A stretch of 37,101 nt of DNA from Methylophaga sp. (lineage in GTDB: Bacteria; Pseudomonadota; Gammaproteobacteria; Nitrosococcales; Methylophagaceae), in assembly GCA_030148085.1 (NCBI GenBank), contig JASBUF010000043.1, positions 1-37,101 on the forward strand, written 5' to 3'. Below the pieces are notes generated by a model. It made no database searches and was not told the origin of the DNA. It saw only the letters and a program-made list of their open reading frames with translations. The position numbers were made by a program, and so were the translations under genes. Positions 20,809 through 28,771 of the stretch are shown here, in pieces; position 1 is the stretch's first letter, and each line of letters begins with the position of its first letter.

Positions 20809-22439
20809 GAAACCTTCCTCCATTCCCGCACTGGCACTGGCAGGTGCCAACCCACTTTAATATTGGTGTGGCGTGTAGCGACAGGCATCTGGCCACAATC
20901 ACCGGCAAGACGATTGCCATGATTGTGGAAGATGACGAACTCGGCACAGATCAAATCACGTATGCCCAATTATCACGTCGCACCAATCAGTTTGCACAGT
21001 TACTGCGTAATCAAGGCATAGAGTCTGGTGAACGAGTGTTGATCCGCTTGCCTAACTCCTTGGATTATCCAACAGCCTTCTTGGGGGCAATGAAACTAGG
21101 CGCGATTTCGGTACCGACATCGACCTTGCTGACAGTGGAAGAAGTAATCTACCTGGCAAAAGATTCTGGTGCTCGCGTGTTGGTCACTGATAAAGCCTTC
21201 TGGCAGCAGTTGAAACAGGAAATCCACCAATGCCCGGAGATCCAACTGGTGTTATTGTCAGGGCAGGGTGAGTTAGATGATGTTAAACAGACAGTCACCG
21301 TGCTTGACCTGAATACGTCGATTAGCCAAATCGAGAGCTGGTTACCACCAAAAGAAACATTGGCGGATGATCCTGCCTATCTGGTTTATACCTCAGGTAC
21401 TACCGGTTATCCTAAAGGAGTTTTGCATGCCCATCGTGCGATGATTGGGCGCACGCCAGCCTCTACCTACTGGTTTGATTTTGCCAGTGATAAGCAGGAT
21501 CGCATCCTGCATTCTGGCAAATTCAACTGGACCTATGTTTTGGGTTCGGGATTGATGGATCCTTTGTATCTGGGTAAGACCGTGATTGTGCATGAGGGAA
21601 AGAATGACGCCAATCTGTGGACGCGCCTGATTGCTAAGCATGAAGCGACTATCTTTATCGGTGTACCCACGATTTATCGTCAACTCTTACAGAAAACGGA
21701 AGCTGGCAAGTCTGATGTGCCTAGTTTGAGACACTGTATGAGTGCTGGCGAGCATCTTTCAGATGAAGTGCTGACGCAGTGGAAGGAACGTTTTGGCATT
21801 GATATCTACGAAGCTGTCGGTATGTCTGAGTTTTCCTATTACTTATGTGAGACCAAGTCGCGTCCAATTCGTCCTGGTTCTGCCGGTTTTCCTCAGCCGG
21901 GTCACAATATCAAGTTGCTTAACCCTGACACGCTGAAAGAAGTAAAAGTCGGTGAAGAGGGGATGATTTGTGTGCCTGACAGCGATCCTGGTTTGTTTAT
22001 CGAGTATTGGAATCTGCCAGAGGAAACCGCTAAATTACGCCATGATGGCTGGTTTTTTACAGGTGATTACGCGCGCTACGATAAAGATGGTTATCTTTGG
22101 TTTTTGGGCCGTAAGGACGATATTATTAAAAGCTTCGGCTACCGCGTGTCACCCTATGAAATCGAGCGAGTGTTCAAATCTCACCCCGCGGTCAGTGATT
22201 GTGCAGCGATCGGTGAAGAGATCGGCAAGGATAAAATTCTGGTTGTGGCTTATGTCATTTTGCATGACGGAGAGGCCATTACCGCCGATGAGCTACACAG
22301 TTTCGGTAAACAGCATTTAGCTGCCTATAAAGCGCCGAAAGTGGTGTACATCGCCCGTGATTTTCCTCGAACTAAGAATGGAAAGATACTGCGCCGTGAG
22401 GTCAGCCCGCAAATCGCGCTGGAGCGGTCCGATACGTAA
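20805..22439 (+). CDS. AMP-forming acyl-CoA synthetase
   Basis: A 544-aa member of the ANL (acyl/aryl-CoA ligase) superfamily. The ATP-binding P-loop YTSGTTGYPKGVLHAH, the YEAVGMSEFSYY region, GWFFTGDYARYDKDGY, GRKDDIIKSFGYRVSPYEIE and the catalytic Lys in KNGKILRREV are all present, so it should activate a carboxylic acid through an acyl-adenylate. The nearest resemblance I see is to benzoate/medium-chain type ligases, but the acid is unknown. The operon context suggests propionate or a C4-C5 dicarboxylic acid. It overlaps the previous CitE-like gene by 4 nt and ends the plus operon. Confidence 0.88.
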   Translation: MRNLPPFPHWHWQVPTHFNIGVACSDRHLATITGKTIAMIVEDDELGTDQITYAQLSRRTNQFAQLLRNQGIESGERVLIRLPNSLDYPTAFLGAMKLGAISVPTSTLLTVEEVIYLAKDSGARVLVTDKAFWQQLKQEIHQCPEIQLVLLSGQGELDDVKQTVTVLDLNTSISQIESWLPPKETLADDPAYLVYTSGTTGYPKGVLHAHRAMIGRTPASTYWFDFASDKQDRILHSGKFNWTYVLGSGLMDPLYLGKTVIVHEGKNDANLWTRLIAKHEATIFIGVPTIYRQLLQKTEAGKSDVPSLRHCMSAGEHLSDEVLTQWKERFGIDIYEAVGMSEFSYYLCETKSRPIRPGSAGFPQPGHNIKLLNPDTLKEVKVGEEGMICVPDSDPGLFIEYWNLPEETAKLRHDGWFFTGDYARYDKDGYLWFLGRKDDIIKSFGYRVSPYEIERVFKSHPAVSDCAAIGEEIGKDKILVVAYVILHDGEAITADELHSFGKQHLAAYKAPKVVYIARDFPRTKNGKILRREVSPQIALERSDT

Positions 22440-22482
22440 ATTTTTGTTGATCAATCGATGCTTTTCAGCACATGATTAGCGC

Positions 22483-23373
22483 ATGGCAGATATTGAAAAG
22501 CATCAATCCGATCAGTTACGCAAAGTCTTTTTTGTTTCTGATCGCACCGGACTCACCGCTGAATCCTATGGCAAGTGCCTGCTCGCGCAGTTTCCTGACC
22601 TCGAGTTTGAAACCGTCACGCTGGCCTTTGTAGACACGGTAGAGAAAGCGCAACATGCACTGGAACAGATCAACACAGCCAGTCAGGAGTCAAAGCTTGA
22701 ACCGGTGGTGTTCAGCACCCTGGTCAATGATGACGAGCAAAGCATTATTGAAAGTGCTGATGCCTGCGTGATCAGTCTTTTTCACAGCTTTATAGGCTCC
22801 CTTGAAAGCTTTTTTGGTGTAGAATCCTCACACAAACAGGGCGTCTCTCGAATTTCGTTCAGCGATACGACATACCAGAGACGTCTTGATGCGATTGATT
22901 TTTCGCTCGTTCATGACGACGGTGTTCGTATCGACCACTATGCTGAGGCCGATGTGATTCTTGCTGGCGTGTCGCGTTGCGGCAAAACGCCCACCAGTCT
23001 GTATCTGGCGATGAACTTCTCGCTCAAAGTGGCTAACTACCCGCTGACCCCGGAAGATATGGAGTCAGATGAGTTGCCACAATGCCTGCAGGATAATGTG
23101 CATAAACTCGTCGGACTGACTATCAAGCCAGTGCCGCTGAGCCGTATCAGGCGACAGCGTCGGCCGGATAGTGATTATTCGTCGTTGGAAATCTGCCAGG
23201 CAGAGCTACAGAAAGCGCAATCCATGTTTGATAAAGCGGATATTCCCGTTTTTGAGACGACGGATACTTCGATCGAAGAAATCTCCAGCCGTGTGGTACG
23301 TGCCCTTGGGCTCGGCCGGGAGCGGGTGAGAGAATCAGTACTCATGTTTAATAAAACGATAAAAGCAAGGTAG
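22483..23373 (+). CDS. ppsR: PEP synthase regulatory protein (kinase/pyrophosphorylase)
   Basis: A 296-aa bifunctional enzyme (DUF299 family) that phosphorylates PEP synthase on a Thr with ADP to switch it off and removes the phosphate with Pi to switch it on. [13 protein letters not shown] at the N-terminus, the P-loop [16 protein letters not shown] (about residue 165) and [13 protein letters not shown] are typical. It is followed 8 nt later by ppsA on the same strand, whereas in enterobacteria the two are divergent. The ribosome site is weak. Confidence 0.95.
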   Translation: MADIEKHQSDQLRKVFFVSDRTGLTAESYGKCLLAQFPDLEFETVTLAFVDTVEKAQHALEQINTASQESKLEPVVFSTLVNDDEQSIIESADACVISLFHSFIGSLESFFGVESSHKQGVSRISFSDTTYQRRLDAIDFSLVHDDGVRIDHYAEADVILAGVSRCGKTPTSLYLAMNFSLKVANYPLTPEDMESDELPQCLQDNVHKLVGLTIKPVPLSRIRRQRRPDSDYSSLEICQAELQKAQSMFDKADIPVFETTDTSIEEISSRVVRALGLGRERVRESVLMFNKTIKAR

Positions 23374-23381
23374 TTATTACT

Positions 23382-25751
23382 ATGACGGAATACGTTGTCT
23401 CTCTGGATAAGCTGTGCATGGAGGATGTCGGCAGAGTTGGTGGCAAGAACGCCTCATTAGGCGAAATGCTGCAAAATCTGGCCCCCCTCGGCGTGGCGGT
23501 TCCAAGTGGTTTTGCCACCACGGCTGATGCCTACAGAGAGTTCCTCGCCCACGACGGCCTGCAGGACAAAATTAACGATCGTTTACGTGATCTGGATGTG
23601 GATGACGTCAACGCCTTGCAACAAACCGGTCGCGAAATTCGTGACTGGATTATGACCATTCCTTACCCGGCAGCGATGGAAAAAGCCATCGATGAAGCCT
23701 ATGCCGGTCTGGAAAAAGAATACGGTTCAGAAACCAGCTACGCCGTGCGCTCATCTGCTACAGCAGAAGATCTGCCAGACGCGTCGTTTGCTGGCCAACA
23801 GGAAACCTTCCTGAATGTTTCTGGCCTCGACAACATCAAAAAACAAATTCGTGAAGTATTCGCATCGCTGTTCAATGACCGTGCGATTGCTTACCGCGAC
23901 CACCAGGGCTTCGATCATTCAGAAGTTGCTCTGTCTGCCGGTGTGCAGAAAATGGTGCGTTCTGATATCGCCAGTGCCGGTGTGGCATTCTCACTCGATA
24001 CCGAAAGCGGCTTCCGCGACGTAGTTTTCGTTACCGGTAGCTACGGACTGGGTGAAATGGTCGTACAAGGTGCGGTTAACCCTGACGAATTTTACGTTCA
24101 CAAACAAACATTGGCTGCGGGCCGTCCGGCTGTTTTACGCCGCACCGTCGGTCAAAAAGCTATCAAAATGGTCTACTCTGGTGAGTCTAAATCACCTGTA
24201 AAAACCATTGACGTCGAAGGAAACGACCGCCTGCACTTCTGTCTGACAGACAAAGAAGTAGAAGCGCTGGCAGAAATGGTTGTGACCATTGAAAAACACT
24301 ACCAGCGTCCAATGGACGTTGAATGGGCTAAAGATGGTAACGATGGCCGTATCTACATCGTTCAGGCACGTCCTGAAACCGTTCAAAGCCGCACTAAGAA
24401 AAACCTCCGTGAATCTTACGCGCTGAAACAAGAGGGCAATTTGCTGGCTGTTGGTCGTGCCATTGGTAGCAAGATTGGTCAAGGTAAAGTGCGTTTGCTG
24501 AACAGCCTGGATCAAATGGACAAATTTGAAGTGGGCGACGTGCTGCTGACTGATATGACCGATCCTGACTGGGAACCGATCATGAAGCGTGCTTCTGCGA
24601 TTATCACCAACCGTGGTGGTCGTACCTGTCACGCAGCGATCATAGCACGTGAGCTGGGTATTCCTGCGGTTGTCGGTTGTGGTGATGCCACTGAGAAAGT
24701 CCTTGAAGGCAGCAATGTCACCGTGTCTTGTGCTCAAGGTGACGAAGGTAACATCTACGAAGGCCTGCTTGAGTTCGAACACAAAGTCGAAGAACTCGAC
24801 AATATGCCAGAACTGCCAGTCAAGATCATGATGAACGTCGGTAACCCTGATCGTGCATTCAGTTTTGCCCAATTGCCGAATAAAGGCGTGGGTCTGGCCC
24901 GTCTGGAATTCATCATCAACAACATGATCGGTATTCACCCGAAAGCGTTGATGAATGCTGGTCAAATGGAAGGTGACGTCAAACAAGCGATTGTTGAACG
25001 TACTACCGCCTACGGTGACCCGGTTGAGTTTTACATCAGCCGTATCGCAGAAGGTGTTGCAACGATTGCTGCTGCTTTCTACCCAGAAACCGTTATTGTT
25101 CGTATGTCGGACTTCAAATCAAACGAGTACGCTAACCTGATCGGTGGCCCGCTGTTTGAACCGCATGAAGAAAACCCGATGATTGGTTTCCGAGGTGCGT
25201 CGCGTTACAGCTCTGACGACTTTGCCGAATGCTTCAAACTCGAACTTGAAGCGATGAAACGCGTTCGTGACGAAATGGGCCTGACCAACGTGGAACTGAT
25301 GATCCCGTTTGTTCGCACCACCAAAGAAGCGGACTCCGTCGTTAAGATCATGAAAGAGAACGGTCTGGAACGTGGCAAAAATGGTCTGCGTTTGATCATG
25401 ATGTGCGAACTGCCATCTAACGCTGTTCTGGCTGAAGACTTCCTCGAATACTTCGATGGTTTCTCTATCGGCTCTAACGACATGACACAGCTGACGCTTG
25501 GTCTGGACCGTGACTCGGCACTGGTAGCTGAATCGTTCGATGAACGTAACCCTGCGGTTCTGAAGATGCTGGATATGGCAATTAAAGCCTGCCGTGATGC
25601 TGGCAAATACGTTGGTATCTGTGGCCAGGGCCCATCGGATCACCCAGATCTGGCGGAGTGGTTGTTGGAACGTGGTATCAGCAGTATCTCGCTGAACCCA
25701 GATACCGTAGTCAGCACTTGGCAGCGACTGTCAGAAATCAACGCTAAATAA
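23382..25751 (+). CDS. ppsA: Phosphoenolpyruvate synthase
   Basis: A 789-aa enzyme, full length, converting pyruvate and ATP to PEP, AMP and Pi, the entry to gluconeogenesis. The N-terminal ATP-grasp domain has [10 protein letters not shown] and [25 protein letters not shown]. The central swivelling domain has [21 protein letters not shown] with the phosphoryl-carrying His. The C-terminal PEP/pyruvate barrel ends with [28 protein letters not shown]. The regulatory Thr lies next to the catalytic His (RTCHA). It is co-transcribed with ppsR and lies downstream of genes that generate pyruvate and malate. A hairpin at 25770-25795 closes it. Confidence 0.98.
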   Translation: MTEYVVSLDKLCMEDVGRVGGKNASLGEMLQNLAPLGVAVPSGFATTADAYREFLAHDGLQDKINDRLRDLDVDDVNALQQTGREIRDWIMTIPYPAAMEKAIDEAYAGLEKEYGSETSYAVRSSATAEDLPDASFAGQQETFLNVSGLDNIKKQIREVFASLFNDRAIAYRDHQGFDHSEVALSAGVQKMVRSDIASAGVAFSLDTESGFRDVVFVTGSYGLGEMVVQGAVNPDEFYVHKQTLAAGRPAVLRRTVGQKAIKMVYSGESKSPVKTIDVEGNDRLHFCLTDKEVEALAEMVVTIEKHYQRPMDVEWAKDGNDGRIYIVQARPETVQSRTKKNLRESYALKQEGNLLAVGRAIGSKIGQGKVRLLNSLDQMDKFEVGDVLLTDMTDPDWEPIMKRASAIITNRGGRTCHAAIIARELGIPAVVGCGDATEKVLEGSNVTVSCAQGDEGNIYEGLLEFEHKVEELDNMPELPVKIMMNVGNPDRAFSFAQLPNKGVGLARLEFIINNMIGIHPKALMNAGQMEGDVKQAIVERTTAYGDPVEFYISRIAEGVATIAAAFYPETVIVRMSDFKSNEYANLIGGPLFEPHEENPMIGFRGASRYSSDDFAECFKLELEAMKRVRDEMGLTNVELMIPFVRTTKEADSVVKIMKENGLERGKNGLRLIMMCELPSNAVLAEDFLEYFDGFSIGSNDMTQLTLGLDRDSALVAESFDERNPAVLKMLDMAIKACRDAGKYVGICGQGPSDHPDLAEWLLERGISSISLNPDTVVSTWQRLSEINAK

Positions 25752-25769
25752 AACGCGATTATTGCTATT

Positions 25770-25795
25770 CCCCGACCTATTCAAGTAGGTCGGGG
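25770..25795 (+). terminator. Rho-independent terminator after ppsA
   Basis: A perfect 10-bp stem CCCCGACCTA (25770-25779) with TAGGTCGGGG (25786-25795), loop TTCAAG, followed by only three T. It is strong in stem and weak in tail. Confidence 0.78.
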
Positions 25796-25864
25796 TTTGC
25801 TAATATACTCGCCGTCGTTAACTTGGTCCGCTTCTGGACAGCACACAGTTAATACAATATTCGT

Positions 25865-25941
25865 CGGGGCATGGCGCAGCCTGGTAGCGCACTTGCATGG
25901 GGTGCAAGGGGTCGTAGGTTCAAATCCTACTGTCCCGACCA
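25865..25941 (+). tRNA. tRNA-Pro (anticodon GGG)
   Basis: A 77-nt cloverleaf with encoded CCA. The acceptor stem is CGGGGCA paired with TGTCCCG (one G-U). The anticodon stem is CTTGC/GCAAG with loop ATGGGGT, giving anticodon GGG. The T loop is GGTTCAAATCC. The 3' part of the gene is the left copy of a 29-bp direct repeat bounding the inserted island, so the gene is rebuilt and functional after insertion. Confidence 0.96.
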
Positions 25942-25947
25942 AATTTC
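25919..25947. repeat. Left attachment-site repeat (attL) in tRNA-Pro 3' end
   Basis: A 29-bp exact match to 28669-28697. It spans the T-arm, acceptor 3' strand, CCA and the next few bases. Weaker similarity continues for about 50 bp on each copy and includes the tRNA terminator. This is the usual mark of site-specific insertion into a tRNA gene. Confidence 0.9.
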
Positions 25948-25954
25948 CAAAATT

Positions 25955-26001
25955 AAAAAAGCCTGTAAAGCCGCATTTTTAAAGGTTTTACAGGCTTTTT
26001 T
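25955..26001 (+). terminator. Terminator of tRNA-Pro
   Basis: AAAAAAGCCTGTAAA (25955-25969) pairs with TTTACAGGCTTTTTT (25987-26001). A decayed copy of the same hairpin, with a mismatch and no T-run, is found at 28711-28745 beyond the right repeat. Confidence 0.88.
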
Positions 26002-26034
26002 GTTTCCTAATTCCGAACCAACAAAATTCAAAAA

Positions 26035-26085
26035 TTGGCACCAAATTGGCACCATTTGGCACTTTTGGTGCCAATTAAGTGCCAC
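26035..26085. repeat. Left cluster of TGGCAC/GTGCCA repeats (candidate integrase arm sites)
   Basis: TTGGCACC at 26035-26042 and 26046-26053, TTGGCAC at 26056-26062, then inverted GGTGCCAA at 26067-26074 and AGTGCCAC at 26078-26085. The last 23 bp (26063-26085) match 28585-28607 at 21 of 23 positions in the same orientation. Confidence 0.72.
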
Positions 26086-26396
26086 TTAAAATACGACTTT
26101 TCCTCTGACGTATTTGTGGCTCTAATTGCATACACTTGGCCATAAAACTCAAAGTGACTATGTGCTGATATTTTTCAGCCGTTTACTGCTTTTGGTTGTT
26201 TGTGTCTTGTTGTTAAATATGAAATGACTTATGGTGAGGCAGGCACAAGCTAGGGCTTAGGTGTTTACAAAACTGCTAACCTAGCAGTCTCAGAAATTAG
26301 CAATCACTTGTCTATCAGTCATCACACAATATATTTCTGGAATCATTACTGAGCTGAAAAATCCAATCTCTGAAAACAACACTGGGAACTGAAGAA
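26086..26396 (+). promoter_or_regulatory. Leader region of the island genes
   Basis: There is no coding potential in this 311-nt AT-rich stretch, which presumably holds the promoter for the three island genes. The only clear structure is CTGCTA-ACC-TAGCAG (26273-26287), a short inverted repeat about 110 nt before the first gene that could be an operator. I see no convincing -35/-10 pair. Confidence 0.35.
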
Positions 26397-26891
26397 ATGG
26401 ATATCGAGAGTTATTTAGAGAGTAAAGGAATAGGCTATGAGGAGTTGAGTGAGCCTGAAAGGAGAGCAATATCTAACTTTGCCGTTATCTGGACACTTTT
26501 TGAGGCCAAGTTGTTAGATGAAAATGCTTCAGCATTAAAGATCCATGAGAAAGCAAAAGAATGGATTGATAACTATGGAACAGATGAACACTTTATAGAC
26601 ACTCACCTGGATTATTTCAGAAACAGATATGTCGATGGTGTTGAGTTGAATTATAGGTATGGGCGTCTTTATTTAAGAAAAAATGACCTAGCTCCTTTAG
26701 TCACGGGAGTGTTGCTGAAACAAATAGATGATCCAATCAGTAAATTAACTTCTTGCCTTATTATTATCCTGCGCTATAGAAATAATTACTTTCATGGAAT
26801 CAAATGGGCTTATCAATTTAGAGACCAGCAAGACAACTTTGAGACAGCTAGCAGTATCCTTACTTGGTGTATTGATAGATATGACCATTAG
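26397..26891 (+). CDS. Hypothetical protein with HEPN-like Rx4H motif
   Basis: A 164-aa, mostly helical protein, first gene of the island. Near the C-terminus LRYRNNYFHG contains Arg128-Asn129-x3-His133, the R-N-x3-H signature of HEPN domains, which are often RNases in toxin-antitoxin and phage-defence systems. The surrounding long hydrophobic helix (PISKLTSCLIIILRYRNNYFHG) and the C-terminal helix fit a HEPN four-helix bundle, but I do not recognise a named family. A GAAGAA run precedes the ATG. AT-rich codon use suggests transfer. It is followed by the membrane protein gene after 60 nt. Confidence 0.68.
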   Translation: MDIESYLESKGIGYEELSEPERRAISNFAVIWTLFEAKLLDENASALKIHEKAKEWIDNYGTDEHFIDTHLDYFRNRYVDGVELNYRYGRLYLRKNDLAPLVTGVLLKQIDDPISKLTSCLIIILRYRNNYFHGIKWAYQFRDQQDNFETASSILTWCIDRYDH

Positions 26892-26951
26892 CTTGTCTTG
26901 TAAATTAATGTCTTGCCTCACTCGAAATGAAAACTTGGATTTGTTATAAGG

Positions 26952-27509
26952 ATGTTCGAAATAAATATGGAATACATCTCAATTGCTGTTTCAATAATGG
27001 CTCTTTCACTAAGTGCATTTACATTTTATTGGGTTCAATTGAGAGTCAAAAACAAACTCCATTTAGTACGAATAGATAAAATCGCTGAATTCAAAGAACC
27101 ATTATTTGCCTTAGTCAATAGCGGCACTAAAGATATTCTCATCACTTCTGTTCTTGGTCATTTCATTGATAAAGATGAACTAGGTGGCACATATCCAGCC
27201 CAACGTGTGGAAATAGGTGAGGGCGCGTCTATGCTTCTTAAAGCTGGAAGCGCCGTAGAGTGTAAGATTAGCTTTTTAGAAGATTTTACTAATGCATTTA
27301 TAAAGCAAGGTAAGTTGATTGAAAGTACATTACCTGAGATTTATGAATATGTTTTCGAGATAGAAGTCAGTTGGGTTGACTCAAAGGCACAGAGTCATAG
27401 TGGAAAAGCCCAAATTGCGAAATATGGATTCAGTGAAAATATGGGAGCCAGGATGTTTTCCCCATTACAGGCTAAGCATGACTTATACAAAAAGACAGGG
27501 AAAGTTTAG
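26952..27509 (+). CDS. Hypothetical single-pass membrane protein
   Basis: A 185-aa protein with one membrane helix near the N-terminus (about residues 8-28, ISIAVSIMALSLSAFTFYW), a short basic stretch (RVKNK) and a soluble remainder that looks beta-rich (LHLVRIDKIAEFKEPLFALVNSG, EIGEGASMLLKAGS). The basic stretch after the helix suggests the soluble part is cytoplasmic. The start is uncertain: AAGGA overlaps the ATG at 26952, so the ATG at 26967 (MEYISIAV) may be used. No family recognised. Its stop overlaps the GTG of the nuclease gene by 1 nt, so the two are translationally coupled; it may act as membrane sensor or anchor for the nuclease (inference). Confidence 0.72.
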   Translation: MFEINMEYISIAVSIMALSLSAFTFYWVQLRVKNKLHLVRIDKIAEFKEPLFALVNSGTKDILITSVLGHFIDKDELGGTYPAQRVEIGEGASMLLKAGSAVECKISFLEDFTNAFIKQGKLIESTLPEIYEYVFEIEVSWVDSKAQSHSGKAQIAKYGFSENMGARMFSPLQAKHDLYKKTGKV

Positions 27510-28429
27510 TGAAGAATAAAAGGTTATCCCCTGCAGCAATAATTGCTCTAAAAGAAGCTCTCTGCAGTATTTATTGGTACAAAAATGAATTGAGGAGTTT
27601 TTTAAGTAACTGTCTGAATGACAGAGGACTTGTTGCCTCACTGGATTGGAATGCTTATAAGCGTCAAATAGTCTCTGATTTGGTAGATATTCTATGTGAT
27701 GATCAAGAGAGATACTTATCAGCATTGACTAAGTTGTGCTACGAAACTATCAACCTAAAGAGCTTTTCTCATCTAAAACAACTTGATGGTGGGGAGCAAA
27801 AAGCAAGAAGAGCTGAAGAGGCCGTATCTCAGTTACGCGAGTTAGTTGAGCCTCACCAAGAAATAGTTAAAGAACAAGAAAATATTGAGAAGAGAAAAAA
27901 AGAGTTCAGTGAAAAGCTAAAATCCAATAAAGCTGTAAGGGAAAAACTTTCTGAACTTAATAAGCATTTTTTGTCAGTTGCTACTTCATCCGATCCACAG
28001 CGAAAAGGCTATGATTTGGAAAAGTTAATGTATGACATATTCGAACTCTTTGACTTGGATCCGAAAGCCTCTTTCAGAAATCTTGGTGAGCAAATAGATG
28101 GTGCATTTAATTTGGAAAGCACTGAATATCTATTCGAAGCAAAGTGGAAAAGTGGTTTGATTGGAGTTCAAGAGCTGGATGCTTTTTCAGCTAAAGTAGC
28201 AAGGAAGCTTGATAATACTCTGGGCGTATTTCTGGCAATGAATGGGTATTCTCAAGATGGCATAAATGCACACTCAGTCGGGCGACCTAATATTATCCTG
28301 ATGGATGGCTCTGATTTGATGGCAGTATTGGAGGAGAGAATCGACCTTGTGACATTGTTGATCAGGAAGAAGCGTCATGCTGCACAGACTGGAGAAATTT
28401 TCCTACCCGCTTACAGATTAGAACTCTGA
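27509..28429 (+). CDS. Mrr-like restriction endonuclease-fold protein
   Basis: A 306-aa protein: N-terminal helical domain (about 1-95), charged coiled coil (about 95-150) and a C-terminal PD-(D/E)xK nuclease domain of the Mrr/restriction-endonuclease-like type (about 165-290). The catalytic pattern is visible as Asp197 (EQIDGAF) with Glu210-x-Lys212 (FEAKW), preceded by KGYDLEKLMYDIFELF and followed by a GVQELDAF helix. It probably cuts DNA, but modification dependence or specificity cannot be told. No methyltransferase is nearby. GTG start with AGGGAAAG upstream, overlapping the previous stop (TAGTG). Third and last gene of the island. Confidence 0.85.
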   Translation: MKNKRLSPAAIIALKEALCSIYWYKNELRSFLSNCLNDRGLVASLDWNAYKRQIVSDLVDILCDDQERYLSALTKLCYETINLKSFSHLKQLDGGEQKARRAEEAVSQLRELVEPHQEIVKEQENIEKRKKEFSEKLKSNKAVREKLSELNKHFLSVATSSDPQRKGYDLEKLMYDIFELFDLDPKASFRNLGEQIDGAFNLESTEYLFEAKWKSGLIGVQELDAFSAKVARKLDNTLGVFLAMNGYSQDGINAHSVGRPNIILMDGSDLMAVLEERIDLVTLLIRKKRHAAQTGEIFLPAYRLEL

Positions 28430-28584
28430 ATAAGGATATGCCTCAGCAGCCTTCCTTAAAATGATTCATTGAATTAGTACTTGGACTAGATAGTATTTAA
28501 TCAAATGAATGTTGAAGTTTTCTTTTTATTGCTTGTGAATTTGAGCTTTTTTTATGAGAACAATAGGTTTTTATGTAGGTTAAT

Positions 28585-28607
28585 TTTTGGTGCCATTTTA
28601 GTGCCAC
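28585..28607. repeat. Right GTGCCA repeat (candidate integrase arm sites)
   Basis: GGTGCCAT (28589-28596) and AGTGCCAC (28600-28607) preceded by TTTT. It matches 26063-26085 at 21 of 23 positions in direct orientation, about 62 nt inside the right att repeat. Confidence 0.7.
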
Positions 28608-28668
28608 ACCTGATTTAAGGTGTTGATAAATAATTGAAATTTAAAAATTTAGCAATCGAGGATAAAGT

Positions 28669-28697
28669 TTCAAATCCTACTGTCCCGACCAAATTTC
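28669..28697. repeat. Right attachment-site repeat (attR), partial tRNA-Pro copy
   Basis: The second copy of the 29-bp repeat. It covers only the T-arm and acceptor 3' part of tRNA-Pro, so it is not a functional tRNA. The bases beyond it resemble the tRNA downstream region with many changes. Confidence 0.9.
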
Positions 28698-28771
28698 TCA
28701 AATTAAGAAAGACTGTAAAGCGAGATTTTTAATGTTTTTACAGGCAAATTTCTTTTAACAAAAAACTTCTG

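Larger units (their letters stand above)
25919..28697 (+). mobile_element. Integrase-less 2.8-kb island in tRNA-Pro carrying three genes
   Basis: This segment is bounded by 29-bp direct repeats of the tRNA-Pro 3' end and is visibly more AT-rich than its neighbours. It carries a HEPN-motif gene, a membrane-protein gene and a Mrr-type nuclease gene, all on the + strand. Just inside each end lie GTGCCA/TGGCAC repeats (26035-26085 and 28585-28607) like the arm sites of tyrosine integrases. No integrase, relaxase or replication gene is present. It is either a remnant that lost its integrase or a minimal satellite moved by an integrase acting in trans. The insertion is well supported; its mobility is inference. 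Confidence 0.83.
28430..28771. other. Gene-free right end of the island and junction
   Basis: This stretch of about 340 nt holds no gene. It contains the right arm-type repeat (28585-28607), the right att repeat (28669-28697) and the decayed copy of the tRNA terminator (28711-28745), then the tail of the convergent ompA-like gene. Confidence 0.7.

Noticed and set aside
24192-24986. Long antisense frame (264 codons) inside ppsA, with another at 25119-25643
   Set aside because: Opposite a highly conserved gene with strong codon bias; the translations are low-complexity (Phe/His/Thr-rich) without domain features. They are shadows.
25871-26089. 72-codon frame across tRNA-Pro and the left repeat cluster
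   Set aside because: Reads through the tRNA, its terminator and the TGGCAC repeats (giving WHQIGT-like text); an artefact of non-coding sequence.
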